DNA of 64,000 bases, taken from assembly GCF_040645195.1 (NCBI RefSeq), contig NZ_JBEYXW010000002.1:360734-424733 (forward strand). Reading direction: 5' to 3'. The notes beneath the pieces are model-generated. The model was given only the letters and a program-made list of their open reading frames with translations. It did not search any database and was not told the origin of the DNA. Position numbers and translations under genes: made by a program. Positions 50,887 to 59,021 of this stretch are shown here, piece after piece. The stretch is from Prauserella_A sp040645195 (GTDB lineage: Bacteria; Actinomycetota; Actinomycetes; Mycobacteriales; Pseudonocardiaceae). Positions within the stretch are counted from its first letter, which is position 1. Each line of letters begins with the position of its first letter.

Positions 50887-52056
50887 TCACACCGTCGCCT
50901 TCGCGTAGCGGTTGCCCGGGCGGGGCAGGCCAAGCCGCCCCCGCAACGTGCCGTCCTGGTAGCCACGACGGAATACGCCGCGCGTCTGCAACTCGGGGAC
51001 CAGCCCGCGGGTGATCGCTTCGAGATCGACCGGGAGGACCGCGGGGCGCAGGCGGAAACCTGCCAGGCCCGCCTCCGCCCAGGAGACGAGGAGATCGGCG
51101 AGTTGTGCCGGTGTGCCGGCGAAGATCTGCGCATCCGACATGTACGCCTGCCCGTCGAGCGCGTCGAGCCGGGCCTTGCGTGCGGCTGCGGCCTCGGATG
51201 TCGGGCCGAGGAACACGACCAGCTCACCGAAGAGACGCAGCGGCTCGTGGTGGCGGTCCGCCGCGTGCTCCGCGGCCCTGATGCGTCTTTCGATGAGCCG
51301 CACCTGTTCGGCGTCCTGCGGTGTCACGAACACCAGATCGGCGGAGCGGGCCGCGAGCTGGTAGGCCGGTTCGGCGTGCGCGAGCACGGCGACCGGCGGC
51401 TGCCCCTGCGGTGGCCGGGGTGTGATGGATGGCCCGCGCACAGTGAACCAGCGGCCCGCGAAGTCGATGTAGTGCAGCTTGTCCCGGTCGACGAATCTGC
51501 CGGTGGCCGCGTCGCGGATCTCGGCGTCGTCCTCCCAGCTGTCCCACAACCGGCGCACGACGTCGATGTAGTCGCCTGCCTCGTCCAGCAGGTCGTCGAC
51601 AGTGAACTCTCCCGTGTCGCGGCGTCCGAAGTGACCGGCTTCGGCCGCGCTGGCCGAAGCCCGGGCTCGCCACCCTGCGCGTCCGGAGCTGACGTAGTCG
51701 AGCGTCGCGATCGCCTTGGACAGGTGAAACGGCTCGGTATGCGTGACGACCGCGGTGGGCAGGAGTCCAATGTGCTCGGTCGCCGGTGCGACCCGAGACG
51801 CGACCAGCACGGCGTCGAGCCGTCCCCGCACCTGATCGGTCCGGTCGTCGGGTCCGTCCGACCGCGACGACTGGACGTCGAGCGAGTCCTCGATCGTCAC
51901 GAAGTCCAGCAGGCCGCGTTCAGCCTCCACGACGAGGTCGGTCCAGTAGCCTGCGGTGAACAGTTCACCGGGGCGTGCTGTCGGCTCCCGCCACGCGGCC
52001 GGATGCCAGCCGGCCCCCTCCAGCGCCACCGCAAGATGGATTCCCGGTCCGGTCAT
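50887..52056 (-). CDS. LLM class flavin-dependent oxidoreductase
   Basis: A second, shorter LLM oxidoreductase of about 389 residues: GIHLAVALEGAGWHPAAWREP, FVTIEDSLDVQ, HIGLLPTAVVTHTEPFHLSKAIATLDYVSSGRAGWRARASAS, PVAVLAHAEPAYQLAARSADLVFVTPQ. It is diverged from its neighbour but of the same fold, so it likely acts on a related substrate. Start ATG 52056 is preferred for its GAAGGG spacing; an ATG at 52065 is close. Confidence 0.82.
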   Translation of the reverse strand: MTGPGIHLAVALEGAGWHPAAWREPTARPGELFTAGYWTDLVVEAERGLLDFVTIEDSLDVQSSRSDGPDDRTDQVRGRLDAVLVASRVAPATEHIGLLPTAVVTHTEPFHLSKAIATLDYVSSGRAGWRARASASAAEAGHFGRRDTGEFTVDDLLDEAGDYIDVVRRLWDSWEDDAEIRDAATGRFVDRDKLHYIDFAGRWFTVRGPSITPRPPQGQPPVAVLAHAEPAYQLAARSADLVFVTPQDAEQVRLIERRIRAAEHAADRHHEPLRLFGELVVFLGPTSEAAAARKARLDALDGQAYMSDAQIFAGTPAQLADLLVSWAEAGLAGFRLRPAVLPVDLEAITRGLVPELQTRGVFRRGYQDGTLRGRLGLPRPGNRYAKATV

Positions 52057-52167
52057 GCGCGCCATCCCTTCGCCTGAGACGTCAACGACCTCAACCGGAA
52101 CGCCGGAGAGCCGTGTTCCCGGGTCCACAGAATGGGATAACGCGTTTTCTTTTGTGCGGAGAGAAAA

Positions 52168-52749
52168 TCAGCCGGCGCGGGCAGCCATGAGCGTCTCGAA
52201 ATCCGGGAAGTCCTCGGCAAGCCGGTTGCCGGTGAAGTCGCCGACCCACCCGTCCTCGTCGTGGAAGAACCGGATGGCCACGTAGTCGGGCCGGGTGCCC
52301 ATGTCGAACCAGTGAGTGGTGTTCGCCGGCACGCTCAGCAGGTCACCCGCTTCGCACAGCACCGCGTAAACCCGGCCGTTCACATGGAGATAGAACGCGC
52401 CCGCGCCGCGTGCGAAGAAGCGGTCCTCATCGTCGTCGTGGGTGTGTTCGGCCAGGAACTTCTGCCGCGCGGCGGCGGCCTGCCCGGCCCACTCCTGGGT
52501 GTCGGCCGGGGTCATGCTCAACGCGTCGACCAGCACATAGCCCTCGTCGTCAACGACCCGTTTGACGTGCTCGGCATAGGCCGCGAGCACCTCGTCGGAC
52601 GTCGGCTCGGCGGGCAGGTCGCCGACCACCGGCCACCGTTCGAAGCGCACGCCGATCCGCGCGAGCTCGGCGGTGATCTCCGCACCGTCGGCGGTACGCA
52701 GCAGCGTCGAGGTCGGATCATCATCGGCCCAGACGGTCAGTAGCGTCAT
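52168..52749 (-). CDS. mtnD: acireductone dioxygenase
   Basis: A 193-residue cupin. Metal ligands HTHDDDEDRFF (His, His, Glu) and the distal His in NTTHWFDMG. Oxidises acireductone to 2-keto-4-methylthiobutyrate (with Fe) in methionine salvage. ATG 52749 preceded by GGGAGTGTGAA. Ends 112 bases before the LLM start downstream. Confidence 0.94.
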   Translation of the reverse strand: MTLLTVWADDDPTSTLLRTADGAEITAELARIGVRFERWPVVGDLPAEPTSDEVLAAYAEHVKRVVDDEGYVLVDALSMTPADTQEWAGQAAAARQKFLAEHTHDDDEDRFFARGAGAFYLHVNGRVYAVLCEAGDLLSVPANTTHWFDMGTRPDYVAIRFFHDEDGWVGDFTGNRLAEDFPDFETLMAARAG

Positions 52750-52931
52750 TTCACACTCCCATCCGAGCTTGCCGGCGGTTTTGCGCGCGATCGCGATCGC
52801 GTCTACAGGGCGCCATGGAACCAGCGCACATTTCTGCTGTTGGGCACCCTGCAGCCGCGATCGCGAGGCCTCCGGCCGGGGCGCGCTCAGTGGTCGCCTT
52901 GAATGCCGCCATGTCGTTTCACACTCCCATC
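52749..52931. repeat. pair of 15-base direct repeats flanking the mtnB-mtnD gap
   Basis: TTTCACACTCCCATC at 52749-52763 and 52917-52931, 168 bases apart. On the coding strand this is GATGGGAGTGTGAAA, the ribosome-binding region of mtnD, repeated near the end of mtnB. A GCGATCGC-rich stretch lies between. This suggests a local duplication that inserted about 168 bases. Confidence 0.75.
52751..52912 (-). CDS. 53-residue candidate ORF between mtnB and mtnD
   Basis: On the minus strand ATG 52912, 7 bases after a copy of the mtnD RBS, opens 53 codons (begins MAAFKATTERAPAGG, ends RRQARMGV) and stops one base before the mtnD start. It overlaps mtnB by 26 bases. The basic, low-complexity second half looks non-functional, but its position would maintain translational coupling across the gap. 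Confidence 0.3.
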   Translation of the reverse strand: MAAFKATTERAPAGGLAIAAAGCPTAEMCAGSMAPCRRDRDRAQNRRQARMGV

Positions 52932-53531
52932 GACACTGTCGATACTGGACTCCACGGCGAACCTGAGCAACCACTCCAGGCATTCGAGCCGGTGGCGCGC
53001 CTGGCGCAGATCGGCGCCCCAGACGTAAATGCCGTGCCGCGCCACGATCAACGCCGGGGTGTCGGCCCGGTACCCGCGCTCGAAAGCAGCACCCAGCACG
53101 CGCATGTCCTGCCCGTTGGCGATCACCGGGATCGTCACCAGGTCGTCGTGCGCGGCCCGGCCGAAACCCTTGAGCATCTCGAGATCGCGCAATGGCACGC
53201 CGGCGGGCCAGCGCTCGGCGGCGAGCACCGGGGCGAGCGCGTGGACGTGCACGACGGCGCCCGCCCCGGCAACCGCCGCGATCCGGGCATGCAGCCCCGC
53301 TTCCGCGGACGGCACGCCCGCGGAAACCGGGGCACCGTCGCCATCGACCACCACCACGTCGTCAGCGGTCAGCTCGCCCTTGTCCAGTCCGCTCGCCGTG
53401 ACAGCCAACCGCAGCGGATCCTGGGACAGCACCACCGAAAGGTTCCCCGAGGTGCCGCGCATCCAGCCCATCGCCGCATAGCGCGCGGACTCCGCGGCGA
53501 GCTGCTGGCCCGCCTCGAGCACCGCGGTCAT
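52887..53531 (-). CDS. mtnB: methylthioribulose-1-phosphate dehydratase
   Basis: A 214-residue class II aldolase-fold zinc enzyme: GWMRGTSGNLSVVL, ASGLDKGELTADDVVVVD, zinc His pair in VVHVHALAP and third ligand in VARHGIYVWGADL. Dehydrates methylthioribulose 1-phosphate in methionine salvage. The last 15-20 residues (after VESSIDSV) run into a duplicated mtnD ribosome-binding region and may be a recent extension. Overlaps mtnC by 4 nt. Confidence 0.92.
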   Translation of the reverse strand: MTAVLEAGQQLAAESARYAAMGWMRGTSGNLSVVLSQDPLRLAVTASGLDKGELTADDVVVVDGDGAPVSAGVPSAEAGLHARIAAVAGAGAVVHVHALAPVLAAERWPAGVPLRDLEMLKGFGRAAHDDLVTIPVIANGQDMRVLGAAFERGYRADTPALIVARHGIYVWGADLRQARHRLECLEWLLRFAVESSIDSVDGSVKRHGGIQGDH

Positions 53532-54238
53532 GTGGGCACCACCGTCAGCTCCGCGAACGAGCCGATGGTCCGATGTGGACCGAAATCCGCGTCGCCGAAG
53601 GGCTCCCCCTGGCGCGCCACACCGACCGTCTGCCAGCCGGCCGCCGCCGCGGCGTGCAGTTCGGCGGGCACATCCGAGAAGAACACGATCCGCGCCGGTT
53701 CGGCCAGCAGCTCCGCCGCAATCGTCCGGTAGGAGGGCTCCTCCCGCTTCGGGCCGGCGTTCGTCGTGTCGAAATGCCGGCTGAACAGGCCTGTCACATC
53801 GCCGTCGGTGGTGCGGGAGAACGAGGCGATCTGACCGGCGACCGAGCCGGAGGAGAACACCGCGAGCCGCAGGCCCGACTGGCGCCAGCCGCGCAACGCG
53901 GTGAGGACGTCCGGGAAGAACTCGGTCGTCAGGTCACCGACCGCGAAGCCACGCTGCCAGATCAGGCCCTGCAACGTCTTCAGCGGGGCGATCTTCTGAT
54001 CGGCATCCATCCAGCCGTGCAGCACACCGACGACCTCGGCGGTGCCCGCCTCCGGCGGCAGCTCCCCCAGTTCGCGAATCTGCGCCACGGCCTCCGCGAC
54101 AACCGGGTCGTCGCCGTGCTCGTCGATCCACGGTCCGAGCCTGGGCCGGGCGTACTCGTACAGCACCACGTGCACCTGGCTGGTGGCGGTGAGCGTGCCT
54201 TCGATGTCCAGAACCACCCACTCGGTGGCGATCGTCAC
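53528..54238 (-). CDS. mtnC: enolase-phosphatase (acireductone synthase)
   Basis: A 236-residue HAD hydrolase. Motif I VVLDIEGTLTAT, cap helices, motif II VFSSGSVAGQ, motif III Lys in AGPKREEPSY and IV VFFSDVPAELHAA. Enolises and dephosphorylates diketo-methylthiopentyl 1-phosphate to acireductone in methionine salvage. Coupled to mtnB and mtnA by 4-nt overlaps. Confidence 0.93.
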   Translation of the reverse strand: MTIATEWVVLDIEGTLTATSQVHVVLYEYARPRLGPWIDEHGDDPVVAEAVAQIRELGELPPEAGTAEVVGVLHGWMDADQKIAPLKTLQGLIWQRGFAVGDLTTEFFPDVLTALRGWRQSGLRLAVFSSGSVAGQIASFSRTTDGDVTGLFSRHFDTTNAGPKREEPSYRTIAAELLAEPARIVFFSDVPAELHAAAAAGWQTVGVARQGEPFGDADFGPHRTIGSFAELTVVPT

Positions 54239-55224
54239 GGCTCCTCCTGGTAGTAGTCGGCCAGTTTGCTGGGGTTGAACGCGCCGCGGTCGGTGACGAC
54301 CTTGGTCACGAACCGCGGTGGGGTGACGTCGAAAGCCGGGTAGTGACCACGAACCCCGGGATAACCGACGCCGGCCGCCGCGAGCACCTCGGCGCCCGCG
54401 CGGTACTCGATCGGCACGTCCGCGGCGCTCGGCGCGAACCGGTCCGGTGCCTGCACCATGGCGAAGAACGGCACCTCATAGGCCTGCGCGGCGATCGCGA
54501 GCCCGAGGGTCCCGATCTTGTTGATCACGTGACCGTCCATGGTGACCCGGTCGGCGGCCGTCACGAGCGCATCGATCCGCTTCTCGGCAAGCACGGCAGC
54601 ACCCATCCCATCGGTGATCAAGGTGGTGTTCACACCCATCTCCGCCAGGGTCGCGGCGGTCAGCCGGGCCCCCTGCAGGTAGGGCCGGGTCTCGGTGCAG
54701 TGGAAGCTGAACGTCTTGCCCGCCCGATCCGCGCCACGTACGAGTTCGACTAGGTAGAGATCGGCCCAGCAGTGGGTGAGCACCGCGGCGCCGTCCGGCA
54801 GCAGTTCCGCGGTGAACGCGCCGAGCGCGCGACTGTTCGACCGGTACTGGCCATCGCCGAGCCGCGCTCCCGCGGTGACGGACCCGACTATGTCGCTCTC
54901 ATCCAGTGTGGACAGTGCGATCCGCACGGCCTTGCCGAGATGGTTGTTCGTCGGCCGGGTAGCGATCAACCGTTCGCCGGCACACTCGAGGTGCGCACGA
55001 GGATCGGGCGAGTGCACCGATTCGCGGGCGGCGAGCACCATTGCCCACAGTGCGGCGAAGTATGGGCCCGACGACTGGGTGACCATGTCCTCGATCGCGC
55101 GAGCCACCTCCTCCACGCTTGTGCACCGCACCCATTCCCGCCGCTCGGGGAACACCCGGCGGTCCAGGATGTACACGCCGTCATCGGCCAGCCGGACACT
55201 GTCGGCCAGGATCGGTAGCTCCAT
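54235..55224 (-). CDS. mtnA: methylthioribose-1-phosphate isomerase
   Basis: A 329-residue protein of the eIF2B-like isomerase family. Landmarks: TRPTNNHLGKAV (TRPTN), the catalytic Cys-containing HCTETRPYLQGARLT and the Asp in AADRVTMDGHVINKIGT. Isomerises methylthioribose 1-phosphate to methylthioribulose 1-phosphate. Starts at 55224, overlapping the preceding stop (TGATG). Confidence 0.94.
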   Translation of the reverse strand: MELPILADSVRLADDGVYILDRRVFPERREWVRCTSVEEVARAIEDMVTQSSGPYFAALWAMVLAARESVHSPDPRAHLECAGERLIATRPTNNHLGKAVRIALSTLDESDIVGSVTAGARLGDGQYRSNSRALGAFTAELLPDGAAVLTHCWADLYLVELVRGADRAGKTFSFHCTETRPYLQGARLTAATLAEMGVNTTLITDGMGAAVLAEKRIDALVTAADRVTMDGHVINKIGTLGLAIAAQAYEVPFFAMVQAPDRFAPSAADVPIEYRAGAEVLAAAGVGYPGVRGHYPAFDVTPPRFVTKVVTDRGAFNPSKLADYYQEEP

Positions 55225-56387
55225 CAGCTGTACCCCGTGTGCGCCGGGTGCTCACCGGTGAGGAAGTGCGCGCCGACCTCGCGCGCCTTGTACACCACCG
55301 GATCGTGCAAGGTCAGGGTGCGCGCGTTGCGCCAGAACCGGTCGAAGCCGTACTTGTTCGCGGTACCGCGGGCGCCGACGAACTCGAACAGCTTGGTAGC
55401 GGTCTCGTTGGCGATCCGGGTGGCCACGACCTTCGCCGCCGACAGGGTGATCGCCGCCTCCGCACGCTCCGCCTCGGTCAGCGCGGCGCCGCGGTCGAAC
55501 GCCTGGCCGAGCGCGACAGCCGCGGTATCGGTGAGTGCGGCCGCCGCCCGGACCTGTGCCACCAGTTCACCGTATCCAGCCACGATGTACGGGTCACGAA
55601 CCGAGTCGTCCACATCGGACAATGCCCAGGCCCGGGTGCGAGTCCTGGTGTACTCGGCGGCCTCGGCCAGTGCCCCCTCGGCGATGCCGACGTAGACCTG
55701 GCTCAGCATCAGCTGGAAACCGAGCGCGGCGAGCGAGCGGCGGGCCGCGCCCGGCGCCGTGTCCTGCTGTGAGCCGAGCACATCGTCGCCGGGCACGTGG
55801 ACGTCGTCGAACTCGACGCCGCCGCTCGCGGTCAGCCGCTGACCCAGGTTGTCCCAGTCGCCCGGATACGACAGGCCCTCGGCACGGGCGCCCACGGTGA
55901 AGGTGAGCTTGTCCCCTGTGTCCGTCCGCGTCGCGCTCACCACGAGCCGGTCGGCCACGCTGGCGCCGGTGGCGAACGTCTTGCGCCCCTTCACCAGATA
56001 GCCACCCTCGACCGGGGTGAGCTCGAGTGCGGCGTCGAGCGGGTTACTGACGCCTGCCCAGAACCAGCCGCGGGCGACGGTTTCCCGTTGCAGACGCTCG
56101 ACAGCATCGGGCCGGTCGAACAACTCCGTGCGCCACAGCTGCAGGTAGTGGTAGCCCAGCAGGTGCCCGACCGAGGCATCCGCGGCGGCGACGATCCGGG
56201 TGGCCGCGTTGGCCGCGAGCCAGCCGGCGCCCTGCCCACCCCGTTCCCGTGGCACCAGCAGGGTCAGTAGCCCGGAATCCCGGAGGAGTTCCACTTCCGC
56301 GCGTGGTTCGGCCGCTGCCCGCTCGCGCTCGACCGCATCCGCGCGCAGGGTCGCCGCCAGCCGCTGCGCGGCTTGTCGCCAGGTCAT
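55224..56387 (-). CDS. acyl-CoA dehydrogenase-fold flavoprotein, SfnB/DszC-like
   Basis: A 387-residue FMN/FAD monooxygenase of the SfnB/DszC group of ACAD-fold proteins: LRDSGLLTLLVPRERGGQGAG, VGHLLGYHYLQLWR, LVKGRKTFATGASVADRLVV, and the C-terminal AKVVATRIANETATKLFEFVGARGTANKYGFDRFWRNARTLTLHDPV. Such enzymes oxidise dimethyl sulfone, dibenzothiophene or similar sulfur compounds. Presence inside a methylthio-salvage operon is unusual and suggests handling of a sulfur substrate. Confidence 0.86.
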   Translation of the reverse strand: MTWRQAAQRLAATLRADAVERERAAAEPRAEVELLRDSGLLTLLVPRERGGQGAGWLAANAATRIVAAADASVGHLLGYHYLQLWRTELFDRPDAVERLQRETVARGWFWAGVSNPLDAALELTPVEGGYLVKGRKTFATGASVADRLVVSATRTDTGDKLTFTVGARAEGLSYPGDWDNLGQRLTASGGVEFDDVHVPGDDVLGSQQDTAPGAARRSLAALGFQLMLSQVYVGIAEGALAEAAEYTRTRTRAWALSDVDDSVRDPYIVAGYGELVAQVRAAAALTDTAAVALGQAFDRGAALTEAERAEAAITLSAAKVVATRIANETATKLFEFVGARGTANKYGFDRFWRNARTLTLHDPVVYKAREVGAHFLTGEHPAHTGYS

Positions 56388-57115
56388 CCCAGCTCCACCA
56401 GTGCGTCCAGGGCCACCTGGCTACCAGCCGCCACTCCGTCGGCGACCACCTGCCGATGCGGGTCGTACGCGGCCGGGTCGGCATTGTCGCTGGTGGCGTT
56501 GCCATCGATGACGAGGACTCCCCCGGCCCGCAAGCCGCGCAACGCCGCGAACACCAGCAGCGTCGCCAGTTCCATCTCGATCGCGATCACCCTGGCGGCG
56601 AGGTAGTCCCGCATCGGCAGCTCCCGCACCATCGGGCTGAACGCGGCCCTGGTCCACACCACACCGCGATGTGCCCGGACCGCCTGGGCGGCCGCGGCTC
56701 GGTCGAGCGTCAGCACGACCTCTGGTGTGGCGAAGGCTGGGTACTCCGGGTGGATCAGCTGCCCGGTGACACCATCGTCGCGCACGGCGGCCTCGGCGAT
56801 CACCAGGTCACCGTCGGCCACCCCGTCGCGCAGCGCGCCCGCGGTGCCGAACCGGACGAACGTGTGCACGCCCGCTTCGGCGAGTTCCCCGAACTGGCAC
56901 AACGCGCCCGGGCCGCCGACTCCGTGCGAGGACACCACCACCGGCATCCCCCGCCAGTGCCCCGTGTAGCTGCGGTATTCCCTGTTCTGCCCAATCGGCA
57001 CGGCATCGGCCAGCAACCCGGCGATCGCGGTGGCCCGGTCCGGGTCGCCCACGACCAGCGCGTGTCCCGGCAGCCCCGCACGCGGGATCTTCGTAATGGG
57101 CAGAATATCGCTCAC
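56384..57115 (-). CDS. nucleoside phosphorylase (PNP/UDP family)
   Basis: A 243-residue PNP_UDP_1 enzyme: ALVVGDPDRATAIAG, Arg and Gly of the phosphate site (RFGTAGALRDGVADGDLVIA), VVVSSHGVGGPGALC, and the nucleoside-site IEMELATLLVFAALRG. In this operon it likely phosphorolyses imported methylthioadenosine (or a related nucleoside) to methylthioribose 1-phosphate, the MtnA substrate. Closest group may be uridine-phosphorylase-like. Confidence 0.88.
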   Translation of the reverse strand: MSDILPITKIPRAGLPGHALVVGDPDRATAIAGLLADAVPIGQNREYRSYTGHWRGMPVVVSSHGVGGPGALCQFGELAEAGVHTFVRFGTAGALRDGVADGDLVIAEAAVRDDGVTGQLIHPEYPAFATPEVVLTLDRAAAAQAVRAHRGVVWTRAAFSPMVRELPMRDYLAARVIAIEMELATLLVFAALRGLRAGGVLVIDGNATSDNADPAAYDPHRQVVADGVAAGSQVALDALVELG

Positions 57116-58020
57116 TCGGTCCCCCTTGTCACGACACGGCGCGCGCGCACTCGCGCACTGAACACGAACAGCGCCACGAGCGTCACCACGTACGGTGCCG
57201 CATCAGTGAGCTGCTGTGGCAAACCCAAGCCCTGCAGGCGGAATCCGAACGCCTCCGCCAGTCCGAACAGGACAGCGGCGGCGAGTACCCCGTACGGCAG
57301 GGCCCGGCCGAGCAGCACGGCCACCACGGCGATCCAGCCGCGGCCCGCGGTCATGTTCTCCGAGAACAGCGTCACGTTCCCCAGTGCCAGCTGCGCACCG
57401 GCCAGCCCGCACAGCGCGCCGCCGACGAGGATCACGCCGTAGCGGTACCTGTCGACGGGCACACCGAGGCTCGCCGCCGCCTCGGGACGCTCGCCGACAC
57501 CACGCAGCCGCAGCCCCCACGGATGCCGGTAGAGCACCACCGCGAAGGCCACCACCGCCAGCCACGACAGGTACACCAGCACGGAGTGCCCGGAGAGGAT
57601 CTCACCGATGACCGGAATCCGGTCCAGCACGGGGATCTCGACGGGATCGAGCCCGGCGAGCCCAGGATCGCTGAACGTACCGCGGGAGCCGAAGACGGTC
57701 TGGATCAGATAGCTGGTGAGGCCGACCGCCAGCAGGTTGGCGGCCACGCCGAGCACGATCGCATCCGCGCCGAACGTGACCACACCCGTCGCCACTATCA
57801 GCGAGTACACGGTCCCGGCCAGCATCGCGGTCAGCACGCCGAGCCACACACTGCCGGTGTACCAACTGCCGGCCACCCCGGCGAAACAGCCCACCAGCAT
57901 CGTACCCTCGAGCGCGATGTTGAACACGCCCGCTCGCTGGCACAGCGCTCCGGCCAGTGCGGCGAACAGGATCGGCGCGAGCGCACCGAGCGCGGAGGAG
58001 AACAGCGCCGCGTCGATCAC
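57112..58020 (-). CDS. ABC transporter permease (nucleoside type, BmpD/YufQ-like)
   Basis: A 302-residue permease with about nine hydrophobic segments, typical of BmpC/D or YufP/Q nucleoside importers: FNIALEGTMLVGCFAGVAGS, GADAIVLGVAANLLAVGLTSYLIQ, LRGVGERPEAAASLGVPVDRYRY, FLFSARVRARR-type tail. GTG 58020 overlaps the preceding stop. Pairs with the 58017-59021 permease. Confidence 0.88.
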   Translation of the reverse strand: MIDAALFSSALGALAPILFAALAGALCQRAGVFNIALEGTMLVGCFAGVAGSWYTGSVWLGVLTAMLAGTVYSLIVATGVVTFGADAIVLGVAANLLAVGLTSYLIQTVFGSRGTFSDPGLAGLDPVEIPVLDRIPVIGEILSGHSVLVYLSWLAVVAFAVVLYRHPWGLRLRGVGERPEAAASLGVPVDRYRYGVILVGGALCGLAGAQLALGNVTLFSENMTAGRGWIAVVAVLLGRALPYGVLAAAVLFGLAEAFGFRLQGLGLPQQLTDAAPYVVTLVALFVFSARVRARRVVTRGTE

Positions 58021-59021
58021 ACGGTCCTCCTTCGTTTGCGTAGCACACCAGTGGTGGCGGCCAGGAAGAGAATCAACACCGCCTGCAGCACCGCGGTCAG
58101 CTCCCGCGGCACCTGGGTCGCCCGCTCCATCGCGAACCCACCACTGGTCAGCGCCGCGAAGAACAGTGCGGCGATGACCGTCCCCAGTGGACTGGCGAAC
58201 GCCAGCAATGCGGCCAGCAGGCCGATCCAGGTGTACTGCGGGGTGATCAGCGCGCCGTCGATGAACCGGTACGGGAAACCGAGTACGACGACCGCGCCGA
58301 CCAGCCCGGCAAGGCCACCCGAGCAGAACAGCAGCCGCAGAGTCAGCCGGGGTCGCTCGATCCCGGCGTACTCGGCGAAGCGTGGTCCCCAACCGGTGAC
58401 GCGCGCCTCGAATCCGGCGGGCGTGCGGGCGTCGACGACAGCGAACGCCACCGCGGCCGCCGCGATGAGGAACAGACCGACGGTCACGCCACTGCCGGCG
58501 AGCACGGGCAGCCGCACGTCCGGCGGGAGCTGCCCGCTCTGCGGGAGGCTCGATCCCGGATCGCGCATCGGGAAGCGCACCAGGTACGCGGCCAGCGACA
58601 TCGCCGGATAGCTCAGCAGCAGCGTGGTGACCAGCAGCGGCACGCCGAGCCGGGTCTCGCACAGGGCCGCCGCCGCCGCGTAGGCGCCACCGGCCAGCAC
58701 CCCCGCCGCCAGCGCGGCAACGATCCCGAGTGGACCCGGTACCTGTAGGCCGACGGCGATCGCGCTGATCGCGCCGAGCACGAGCTGTCCCTCGCCGCCG
58801 AGGTTGACCAGCCCTGCACGCAACGGGATCGCGAGCGCGGTCGCCATGCCCACGACCGGCACGGCGTAGGCCAGCGTGTCCGGGATACCGTCCGGACCGA
58901 AGGCACCTTCCACAATGGACCAGTACGCGGTCAGCGGATCCGCCCCGGTCGCACCGAGCAGCAGTCCGCCGAGCAGGAGCGCGGCGAGCACCGTGAAGCT
59001 GACAGCCCGCAGATTGTTCAC
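58017..59021 (-). CDS. ABC transporter permease (nucleoside type, BmpC/YufP-like)
   Basis: A 334-residue integral membrane protein, about ten helices: LLLGGLLLGATGADPL, ALAIPLRAGLVNLGGEGQLVLGAISAIAVGL, LLSYPAMSLAAYLVRFPMRDPGSSLPQSGQLPP, FEARVTGWGPRFAEYAGI. Belongs to the branched (BmpC/YufP) permease family and works with the other permease and ATPase. Confidence 0.88.
   Translation of the reverse strand: MNNLRAVSFTVLAALLLGGLLLGATGADPLTAYWSIVEGAFGPDGIPDTLAYAVPVVGMATALAIPLRAGLVNLGGEGQLVLGAISAIAVGLQVPGPLGIVAALAAGVLAGGAYAAAAALCETRLGVPLLVTTLLLSYPAMSLAAYLVRFPMRDPGSSLPQSGQLPPDVRLPVLAGSGVTVGLFLIAAAAVAFAVVDARTPAGFEARVTGWGPRFAEYAGIERPRLTLRLLFCSGGLAGLVGAVVVLGFPYRFIDGALITPQYTWIGLLAALLAFASPLGTVIAALFFAALTSGGFAMERATQVPRELTAVLQAVLILFLAATTGVLRKRRRTV

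Noticed and set aside
52770..52880. GCGATCGC-rich stretch as an origin or HIP-like element
   Set aside because: Only two or three overlapping copies and no other origin features.
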